Shown here one piece after another: positions 42,199 through 51,400 of a DNA stretch of 64,000 bases. The stretch spans positions 11,071,538-11,135,537 of the forward strand of contig CM064569.1 of NCBI GenBank assembly GCA_032716605.1, in the 5' to 3' direction. The translations under genes were made by a program, and so were the position numbers. The DNA is from Paralithodes platypus. Its lineage: Eukaryota > Arthropoda > Malacostraca > Decapoda > Lithodidae. The notes below the pieces were generated by a model, which was not told the DNA's origin, did no database searches, and worked only from the letters and a program-made list of their open reading frames with translations. The first letter of the stretch is position 1, and the number at the start of each line of letters is the position of its first letter.

Positions 42199-42235
42199 CT
42201 TGATAATGCTGGTTGTCCAGTGAAACGCGTCGTAT
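42199..42235 (+). ncRNA. Hammerhead-ribozyme-like motif, right arm
   Basis: TTGATAA at 42200-42206 stands where the conserved CUGAUGA box belongs (two departures). Stem II is CTGG 42209-42212 with CCAG 42217-42220 and loop TTGT. GAAA is at 42222-42225. A minimal stem III AC/GT with a 2-nt GC loop is followed by C at 42231, the expected cleavage base. Flanking TAC/GTA could start stem I. Small hammerheads with tiny stem III are known in Penelope-like elements. The altered core probably makes it slow or inactive. Confidence 0.55.
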
Positions 42236-42276
42236 ATCCTGTATCTTCATGTACTTTAATGTAACCCTGTACCACC

Positions 42277-42406
42277 ATGAATTTTGCTCATCTCCTTCAT
42301 CTACTTCCTGCCACCCAGCGAAAACTCATCAGAGACCTGGAAACTTTGAATAATAAAATTTCCAACGCAGAAATTGCCATTTCTTTCAACCTCGTATGTA
42401 TTAAAG
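42277..42406 (+). pseudogene. Start of a second Penelope-like ORF
   Basis: MNFAHLLHLLPATQRKLIRD, then LETLNNKISNAEIAISFNLV and CIK, before the sequence falls into (TA)n. The minus-strand mirror (41096-40967) continues to DNLLPGFTNI. It resembles the N-terminal segment of Penelope-like proteins and lies directly after the ribozyme-like motif, as in tandem copies. Confidence 0.5.

Positions 42407-42478
<72 letters not shown>
42407..42478. repeat. (TA)n(GA)n compound microsatellite
   Basis: A TA tract to 42448, then a GA tract to 42478, bounding the right arm. Confidence 0.95.
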
Positions 42479-42481
<3 letters not shown>

Positions 42482-42751
42482 GGATAGAAAAAGAAATATA
42501 AGAACAGGTTAAGAGTGCACGGGTCAGGGGAGGGGGCGGGGGGAGTGTAAAGGGGAAGATGTAAACAAACCAACATGCCATGCACGCAGGGGTCACACCA
42601 CTGTCACATAACCTCCTACATGGTTGGCTATACTTGTTTACAAATACAGACCCACCAAACAACGGGAGAAACATGTTAGACTTTTCCACAAACCTTCCTC
42701 TATTGGCTCTCCTTCCGCACGCGATTATTATTATGATATCATACCGAACGA

Positions 42752-42802
42752 AGATGTGTGTGTGTATGTGTGTATGTATGTGTTTGTGTGTGTATGTGTC
42801 AT
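42752..42802. repeat. (TG)n/(TATG)n microsatellite
   Basis: Imperfect TGTG/TATG tract. Confidence 0.85.
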
Positions 42803-42884
42803 GTGCGGCATGTGCTGAATATAATACGAGGACAGAACCAGAATAAGGGACATGAGTGACAGGAATGGCTCGTATTTATTTGCT

Positions 42885-43200
42885 CATGAATCTTTGTATT
42901 ATTGTTATAGTTTCCTCCCTAGACCTCCATCAAGCTTAAACACAAACCCCCCCCCCCCCCAAGACCTTCCTTCAAGATCAATTTGTACATTTTTCGATAG
43001 ACAAATTTCCTCTTAAAATACAGGCTCGTTATCGCTCGCCAGGTAATAATCGACACCTAAAGGCCACAAGAAGTCTTAATATTGACCAAAAAATGGGGCA
43101 AAAGATCTTAAAATCGCCAAACTAATAGGCCAAACGTCTTAAAGTATAAAAACTAATGGGGCTAAGCATGAGGGGTACCATAAAAACTACCCGTCTCCCC
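42885..43200 (+). repeat. Dispersed repeat family, copy 2
   Basis: Begins 'cctccctagacctccatcaagcttaaa', then a C-run, 'ttcgatagacaaattt', 'cgctcgccaggtaataatcgac' and 'ggggcaaaagatctta'. Matches copy 1 in reverse and copy 3 directly. No ORF. Confidence 0.6.
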
Positions 43201-43336
43201 TTAAAGGCCATTGAAACACACATACTATGGGGTCTCTCTTTACTTAATTATATTTTTATGCTGCTAGAATGAAGAACATTATGTTGTATAATAAACTAAC
43301 GTCTGCTATGTTCCACATTGTGAATATATGAATATT

Positions 43337-43585
43337 TACCTCCGCCAACGAAGTTGGAGGATGTCATGTTTTTGTCTCTTTTTGTCTGTTTGTCTGGCTG
43401 TGTGTGTGTCAGTTCGTCTGTAAAGAAGATATCTCAAAAAGCTATGAACCAAATTTCACGAAAGTTGGTGGGCAGATAGGATATCTGCCAAGGAAGATGT
43501 GTTTCAATTTAGGAGGCGACCGGTAGAGCGCATACCCCCGACAGCGTAGGCGGAGGTACGTGCTCTGCCGAGTACCCCTCTAGTT
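43337..43585. mobile_element. MITE-like repeat with CCTCCGCC/GGCGGAGG ends
   Basis: A 'cctccgccaacgaagttgg' start and 'aggcggaggtacgtgctctg' end carry inverted CCTCCGCC/GGCGGAGG words. The interior has 'tgtttgtctg' runs and 'atatctcaaaaagctatgaa'. I recognise this style as a repeat widespread in marine invertebrates. No coding capacity; class uncertain. Confidence 0.5.
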
Positions 43586-43999
43586 GCTTATACTAATGTT
43601 TCCTTCAATGGTAACTTTCGTTTCCAGCTCAATGTGGTTCAATCTATGAGAAATATACAATGAAAAAGCAATATAAATACCTTCACCAGCAGTGCCAATA
43701 AGCTTGGCAATTTAACCTTAATCAGGTTGTAATTTCCAACCCAAATTCTGCATGCTGTTTTACGTTGGCTACCTGCAGACATTTTCCTGTGCACTGCTAC
43801 ATACAGTAAATAATTGCTGGATAATTTTGTTTTGAGGTAGCCATTAAATCTCGGTAATAAAGATCCTGGGACGCAATAATTAGAGTGAGTGTAATGAGAG
43901 AGGGGTTGTGAATAAGTGTAATTATTTCTCTACGGTTTTATTTATGGCTTGTCATATTTACAGCATGGAGAAAAGTATTGGTATAACATATATACATAG

Positions 44000-44033
<34 letters not shown>

Positions 44034-44669
44034 AGAGAGAGAGAGTGTGAGAGTGAGTGACATTTATAAACCTATCTGAAATACAGCCATACAACTCCTG
44101 GTAAATCTGGTGATAAGAGAGAGACAGAGGATTGTTATGATTAGAGGCATGACAGTGGCCACGAGAGGGAAGGATATGGGAACAAAGCCTTCTATAGGGT
44201 GAGCAAAATAATATTTCATATAATAGACGTCACGGTGATTTCCTTGAAAAATATACTTCTATCTATCTATCTATCTCCTTTATGAGGGTGGCCATACATA
44301 AAACACTCCCTAGCAGACCTGTCCTCTGTTAGAAGGAAAACCCGTGCCAGTTTATTCAAGGACTTAAATTTTAGGATTGACAACTCTCCGACTCGATGTA
44401 TCTTTTTTATCACTATATTTCAACAGTGGTGGGTGGCTAGTTCATCCACCAACCTGCTTCACCTTAAGGTGAGCAGTAAAGTTTTGTATACGCGTTTACT
44501 CCCCTAGACGAATTGTCAAAAAAACTGACGAGTCCCATCCACACAGAATTATATAAGGTTGTCACCCCTAAATGGGTTGCTAACCAATGCTGACGAATCC
44601 CATCCACCTAGATAAAAAATTCTACAATCGGAAAACTGCTGTAAATGTATTTATTTCATTTTTTTTTTT
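43586..44669. other. Gene-free stretch with microsatellites
   Basis: Contains a (GT)n tract at about 44002-44030, a (GA)n tract at 44033-44045 and (CTAT)n near 44262-44276. At 44510-44610 two related blocks ending 'ctgacga(g/a)tcccatccac' occur about 73 bp apart. No gene. Confidence 0.5.
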
Positions 44670-45090
44670 TTTTTTTGCTTGCTCCTTAGGCCTCCACGAA
44701 GCTTAAAAACAGTCCCAGACCCCCTTTTGAGATAAATGTGTTCATATTTCAGTACCGGCTCGGTAGTGTAGTGGAGAACGTCTTAATCCCACGCTCAGGC
44801 ATGAAGGTTTTTCATATACACTGGTAGCCGGTACCGTTTCCCTTGAGCAAGGAAATGGGTTCACGTGTCTGGTACTACACATTGGTCGAGTGCTATTGAA
44901 TATCGGAGCGAGGGCTAGAGAGAAATGGCGCTATATAAGTAACCTGAACATTATTATTAGATTCCTCCTAAATTACAAGGTCGTTATCAATCGCCAGGAT
45001 TAAATCGACATTAAAGTGGCACAAATATGGTCTTAAAATTGACAAAGAAGAGGGGCGAAAGGTCTTCCCAGCGTCATTATTACTCAAAAT
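44670..45090 (+). repeat. Dispersed repeat family, copy 3, interrupted by a SINE
   Basis: 'ccttaggcctccacgaagctt' to 'gagatataaatgtg..'-like sequence up to about 44750, then, after the insertion, 'ttcctcctaaattacaaggtcgtt', 'atcgccagg' and 'ggggcgaaaggtctt'. Collinear with copy 2 on both sides of 44750-44965. Confidence 0.6.
44750..44965 (+). mobile_element. SINE with A-box promoter and (ATT)n tail
   Basis: A box TAGTGTAGTGG fits the RNA polymerase III consensus. The B-box region is weak (GGGTTCACG). The 3' end 'gcgctatataagtaacc' followed by ATT repeats is a common SINE/LINE tail form. It sits inside copy 3 of the dispersed repeat, so it is younger than that copy. Confidence 0.6.
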
Positions 45091-45449
45091 GAGTTTTCTT
45101 AAGTATGGAGAAGATATATTTTCATGACCAAGGTCCTTACTCCTGCTGTAATATATGGCCTAGGTTAACCCTCACTATACCGGCGACGTGCCTCCAACCA
45201 TATTCTTGCCATATTTAGACGATTGTGTGCAGTTGAAGAAGGATCTGAGGTAGTAAAACGGGTTAACTGAGATAGATAGAAGCCTGGTAATTGCTGTAGG
45301 CCATATTTAAACCTTATAAAATCGTGTAAAAGTAATCACAATCAAGCTAAAAGGACGGCAACGGTACTGAGAGCGTTATTAATTTAAACTATGTTGATTA
45401 ATGACCCATCTAAGTGCAACAGTAAAAATAAGAGCAAGCATGGTACAGG
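45091..45449. other. Gene-free flank of the minisatellite
   Basis: No feature recognised. The sequence becomes G-rich from about 45445. Confidence 0.35.
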
Positions 45450-48400
45450 GGGCAGGGTGCTAGAGTGGAGGGGAGGCTTATAAATGAGTGGATGGGAAGG
45501 CTGTGAGTGAGTGGAGGGGAGGGTTGTCAGTGGATGGGAGGGTTGTCAGAGGAGGGGAGTGCTGTCTGTGTAGGGGAGGGTTGTCAGTGGAGGGGAGGGT
45601 TGTCAGTGAATGGGAGGGATGTCAGTGGAGGGGAGGGTTGTCAGTAGATGGGAGGGTTGTCAGTGGAGGGAAAGGTTGTCAGTGGAGGGGAAGGTTGTCA
45701 GTGGAGGAGAGGGTTGTCAGTGGAGGCGAGGGTTGCCAGTGAATGGGAGGGTTGTCAGTGGAGGGGAGGGTTGTCAGTGGAGGGGAGGGTTGTAAGTGGA
45801 GGGGAGGGTTGTCAGTGGAGGTGAGGGTTGTCAGTGGAGGGGAGGGTTGTCAGTGGATGGGAGGGTTGTCAGTGGATGGGAGGGTTGTCAATGGATGGGA
45901 GGGTTGTCAGTGGAGGGGAGGGTTGTCAGTGGATGGGAGGGTTGTCAGTGAAGAGCAGGGTTGGCAGTGGATGGGAGGTTTGTCAGTGGATGGGAGGGTT
46001 GTCAGTGGATGGGAGAGTTGTCAGTGGAGGGGAGGGTCGTCAGTGGATGGGAGGGTTGTCAGTGGATGGGAGGGTTGTCAGTGGAGGGGATGGTTGTCAG
46101 TGGAGGCAAAGGTTGTCAGTGGAGGGGAGGGTTGTCAGTGGATGGGAGGGCTGTCAGTGGATGGGAGGGTTGTCAGTGGAGGGGAGGGTTCTGCGTGGAT
46201 GGGAGGGTTGTCAGTGGATGGGAGGGTTGTCAGTGAAGAGGTGGGTTGTCAGTGGATGGGAGGGTTGTCAGTGGAGGGGAGGGTTGTCAGGGGGGGGAGG
46301 GCTGTCAGTGGAGGGGAGGGTTGTCAGTGGAGGGGAGGGTTGTCAGTGGAGGGGAGGGTTGTCAGTGGAGGGGAGAGTTGTCAGTGGAGGGGAGGGTTGT
46401 CAGTGGATGGGAGGGTTGTCAGTGGAGGGAAGGGTTGTCAGTGGAGGGGAAGGTTGTCAGTGGAGGAGAGGGTTGTCAGTGGAGGAGAGGGTTGGCAGTG
46501 GAGGGGAGGGTTGTCAGTGGAGGGGAGGGTTGTCAGTCGAGGGGAGGGTTGTCAGTGGAGGGGAGGGTTGTCAGTGGAGGGCAAGGTTGTCAGTGGAGGA
46601 GAGGGTTGTCAGTGGAGGGGAAGGTTGTCAGTGGAGGGTAGGGTTGTCAGTGGATGGGAGGGTTGTCAGTGGATGGGAAGGTTGTCAGTGGAGGGGAGGG
46701 TTGTCAGTGGAGGGGAGGGTTGTCAGTGGAGGGGAGGGTTTTCAGTGGAGGGGAGGGCTGTCAGTGGAGGAGAGGGCTGTCAGTGGAGGGGAGGGTTGTC
46801 AGTGGAGGGGAGGCCTGTTAGCGGAGAGGAGGGTTGTCAGTGGAATGGAGGTTTGTCATTGAAGGGGAGGGTTGTCAGTGGTGGGAAGGGTGGTCAGCGG
46901 AAGGGAGGTTTGTCAGTGGAGGGGAGGGTTGTCAGTGGAAAGGAGGGTTGTCAGTGGAGGGGAAAAGTTGTCAGTGGATGGGAGGGTAGGGTTGTCAGTG
47001 GAGGGGAGGGTTGTCAGTGGAAGGGAGGGTTGTCAGTGCAGGGAAGGGTGGTCAGTGGAAGAGAGGGTGGTCAGTGGAGGGGATGGTTGTCAGAGGAGGG
47101 GAGGGTTGTCAGTGGAAGGGAGGGTTGTCAGTGAATGGGAGGGTTGTCAGTGGAGGGAAGGGTAGGGTTGTCAGTGCAGGGGAGGGTTGTCAGTGGAGGG
47201 GAGGGTTGTCAGTGGAGGGGAGGGGTTGTCAGTGGAGGGGAGGGTAGGGTTGTCAGTGGAGGGGAGGGTTGTCAGTGGAGGGGAGGGTTGTCAGTGGAGG
47301 GGAGGGTTGTCAGTGGATGGGAGGGTAGGGTTGTCAGTGGATGGGAGGGTAGGGTTGTCAGTGGAGGGGAGGGTTGTCAGTGGAGGGGATGGGAGGGTTG
47401 TCAGTGGATGAGAGGGTTGTCAGCGGAGGGGAGGGTTGTCAGTTGAGGGGAGGGGAGGGTTGTCAGTGTAGGGGAGGGTAGGGTTGTTAGTGTAGGGGAT
47501 GGTTGTCAGTGGAGGGGAGGGTTGTCAGTGGAGGGGAGAGTTGTCAGTGGAGGGGATGATTGTCAGTGGAGGGGAGGGTTGTCAGTGAATGGGAGGTTGT
47601 CAGATGAAGGGAGTGTTGTCAGTGGAGGGGAAGGTTGTCAGTGGATGGGAGGGTTGACAGTGGAGGGGAAGGTTGTCAGTGGAGGGGATGGGAGGGATGT
47701 CAGTGGATGAGAGGGTTGTCAGTGAAAGGGAGGGTTGTCAGTGGAGGGGAAGGGAGGGTTGTCAGTGGAAAGGAGGGTAGGGTTGTCGGTGGAGGGGAGG
47801 GTTGTCAGTGGAGGGGAGGGTTGATAGCGGAGGGGAGGGTTGTCAGTGGAGGGGAGGGTTGTCAGTGGATGGGAGGGTTGTCAGTCGAGGGGAGGGTTGT
47901 CAGTGGAGTGGAGGTTGTCAGATGAAGGGAGTGTTGTCAGTGGAGGGGAAGGATGTCAGTGGATGGGAGGGTTGTCAGTGGAGGGGAAGGTTGTCAGTGG
48001 AGGGGATGGGAGGGATGTCAGTGGATGAGAGGGTTGTCAGTGAAAGGGAGGGTTGTCAGTGGAGGGGAGGGTTGTCATTGGAAAGGAGGGTAGGGTTGTT
48101 AGTGTAGGGGAGGGTTGTCAGTGGAGGGGAGGGTTGTCAGCGGAGGGGAGGATTGTCAGTGGAGGGGAGTGTTGTCAGTGGATGGGAGGATTGTCAGAGG
48201 ATGGGAGGGTTGTCAGTGGAGGGGAGGGTTGTCAGTGGAGGGGAGGGTTGTCAGTGGAGGGAAGGGTGGTCAGTGGAAGAGAGGGTGGTCAGTGGAGGGG
48301 AGGGTTGTCAGAGGAGGGGAGGGTTGTCAGTGGATGGGAGAGTTGTCAGTGGAGGGAAGGGTGGTCAGTGGACGGGAGGGTAGGGTTGTCAGTGAAGGGG

Positions 48401-51400
48401 AGGGTTGTCAGTGGAGGGGAGGGTTGTCAGTGGAGGGGAGGGTTGTCAGTGGAGGTGAGGGTTGTCAGTGGAGGGGAGGGTTGTCAGTGGATGGGAGGGT
48501 TGTCAGTGGATGGGAGCGTTGTCAGTGGATGGGAGGGTTGTCAGTGGAGGGGAGGGTTGTCAGTGGATGGGAGGGTTGTCAGTGAAGAGGAGGGTTGGCA
48601 GTGGATGGGAGGTTTGTCAGTGGATGGGAGGGTTGTCAGTGGATGGGAGGGTTGTCAGTGGAGGGGAGGGTCGTCAGTGGATGGGAGGGTTGTCAGTGGA
48701 TGGGAGGGTTCTGAGTGGATGGGAGGGTTGTCAGTGGAGGGTAGGGATGTTAGTGGATGGGAGGGTTGTCAGTGGAGGGGATGGTTGTCAGTGGAGGCAA
48801 GGCTTGTCAGTGGAGGGGAGGGTTGTCAGTGGATGGGAGGGCTGTCAGTGGATGGAAGGGTTGTCAGTGGATGGGAGGGTTGTCAGTGGAGGGGAGGGTT
48901 CTGAGTGGATGGGAGGGTTGTCAGTGGATGGGAGGGTTGTCAGTGAAGAGGAGGGTTGTCAGTGGATGGGAGGGTTGTCAGTGGAGGGGAGGGTTGTCAG
49001 GGGAGGGGAGGGTTGTCAGTGGAGGGGAGGGTTGTCAGTGGAGGGGAGGGTTGTCAGTGGAGGGGAGGGTTGTCAGTGGAGGGGAGAGTTGTCAGTGGAG
49101 GGGAGGGTTGTCAGTGGATGGGAGGGTTGTCAGTGGAGGGAAGGGTTGTCAGTGGAGGGGAAGGTTGTCAGTGGAGGAGAGGGTTGTCAGTGGAGGAGAG
49201 GGTTGGCAGTGGAGGGGAGGGTTGTCAGTGGAGGGGAGGGTTGTCAGTGGAGGGGAGGGTTGTCAGTGGAGGGGAGGGTTGTCAGTGGAGGGCAAGGTTG
49301 TCAGTGGAGGAGAGGGTTGTCAGTGGAGGGGAAGGTTGTCAGTGGAGGGGATGGTTGTCAGTGGATGGGAGGGTTGTCAGTGGATGGGAAGGTTGTCAGT
49401 GGAGGGGAGGGTTGTCAGTGGAGGGGAGGGTTGTCAGTGGAGGGGAGGGTTGTCAGTGGATGGGAGGGCTGTCAGTGGAGGGGAGGGCTGTCAGTGGAGG
49501 GGAGGGTTATCAGTGGAGGGGAGGCCTGTTAGCGGAGAGGAGGGTTGTCAGTGGAATGGAGGTTTATCATTGAAGGGGAGGGTTGTCAGTGGAGGGAAGG
49601 GTGGTCAGTGGAAGGGAGGTTTTTCAGTGGAGGGGAGGGTTGTCAGTGGAAAGGAGGGTTGTCAGTGGAGGGGAAAAGTTGTCAGTGGATGGGAGGGTAG
49701 GGTTGTCAGTGGAGGGGAGGGTTGTCAGTGGAAGGGAGGGTTGTCAGTGGATGGGAGGGTTGTCAGTGGAGGGAAGGGTGGTCAGTGGAAGAGAGGGTGG
49801 TCAGTGGAGGGGAGGGTTGTCAGAGGAGGGGAGGGTTGTCAGTGGAAGGGAGGGTTGTCAGTGGATGGGAGGGTTGTCAGTGGAGGGAAAGGTAGGGTTG
49901 TCAGTGCAGGGGAGGGTTGTCAGTGGAGGGGAGGGTTGTCAGTGGAGGGAAGGGTGGTCAGTGGAGGGGAGGGTAGGGTTGTCAGTGGAGGGGAGGGTTG
50001 TCAGTGGAGGGGAGGGTTGTCAGTGGATGGGAGGGTAGTGTTGTCAGTGGATGGGAGGGTAGGGTTGTCAGTGGAGGGGAGGGTTGTCAGTGGAGGGGAT
50101 GGGAGGGTTGTCAGTGGATGGGAGGGTTGTCAGTGGAGGGGAGGGTTGTCAGTGGAGTGGAGGGGAGGGTTGTCAGTGTAGGGGAGGGTAGGGTTGTTAG
50201 TGTAGGGGAGGGTTGTCAGTGGAGGGGAGGGTTGTCAGCGGAGGGGAGGATTGTCAGTGGAGGGGAGGATTGTCAGTGGAGGGGAGGGTTGTCAGTGGAG
50301 GGGAGAGTTGTCAGTGGAGGGGATGATTGTCAGTGGAGGGGAGGGTTGTCAGTGAATGGGAGGTTGTCAGATGAAGGGAGTGTTGTCAGTGGAGGGGAAG
50401 GTTGTCAGTGGATGGGAGGGTTGTCAGTGGAGGGGAAGGTTGTCAGTGGAGGGGATGGGAGGGATGTCAGTGGATGAGAGGGTTGTCAGTGAAAGGGAGG
50501 GTTGTCAGTGGAGGGGAAGGGAGGGTTGTCAGTGGAAAGGAGGGTAGGGTTGTTTGTGTAGGGGAGGGTTGTCAGTGGAGGGGAGTGTTGTCAGTGGATG
50601 GGAGGGATGTCAGTGGAAGGGTTGGTTGTCAGTGGAGGGGAGGGTTGTCAGTGCAGGGGAGGGTTGTCAGTGGAGGGGAGGGTATTCAGTGGAGGGGAGG
50701 GCTTTCAGTGGAGGGGAGGGCTGTCAGTGGAACGGAGGGTTCTCAGTGGGTGGGAGGGGCTGTCAGTGGAGGGGAGGGTTGTCAGTGGAGGGGAGGGCTG
50801 TCAGTGGAGGGGAAGGTTGTCAGTGGATGGGTGGGTTGTCAGTGGATGGGTGGGTTGTCAGTGGAGGGGAGGGTTGTCAGAGGAGGGGAGGGTTGTCAGT
50901 GGAAGGGAGGGTTGTCAGTGGATGGGAGGGTTGTCAGTGGAGGGAAAGGTGGTCAGTGGAGGGGAGGGTAGGGTTGTCAGTGAAGGGGAGGGTTGTCAGT
51001 GGAGGGGAGGGTTGTCAGTGGAGGGGAGGGTTGTCAGTGGAGGTGAGGGTTGTCAGTAGAGGGGATGGTTGTCAGTGGATGGGAGGGTTGCCAGTGGATG
51101 GGAGGGTTGTCAGTGGATGGGAGGGTTGTCAGTGGAGGGGAGGGTTGTCAGTGGATGGGAGGGTTATCAGTGAAGAGGAGGGTTGTCAGTGGATGGGAGG
51201 GTTGTCAGTGGATGGGAGGGTTGTCAGTGGATGGGAGGGTTGTCAGTGGAGGGGAGGGTCGTCAGTGGATGGGAGGGTTGTCAGTGGATGGGAGGGTTCT
51301 GAGTGGATGGGAGGGTTGTCAGTGGAGGGTAGGGATGTTAGTGAATGGGAGGGTTGTCAGTGGAGGGGATGGTTGTCAGTGGAGGCAAGGGTTGTCAGTG

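Larger units (their letters stand above)
41699..42406 (+). mobile_element. Penelope-like element fragment, right inverted arm
   Basis: 708 bp, inverted copy of 40967-41674. Order on the + strand: C-terminal coding fragment (to 42062), untranslated region with TATATATA box-like words near 42154, hammerhead-like motif (42199-42235), a 41-nt leader, and the new ORF start at 42277. It ends in (TA)n(GA)n. Confidence 0.72.
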
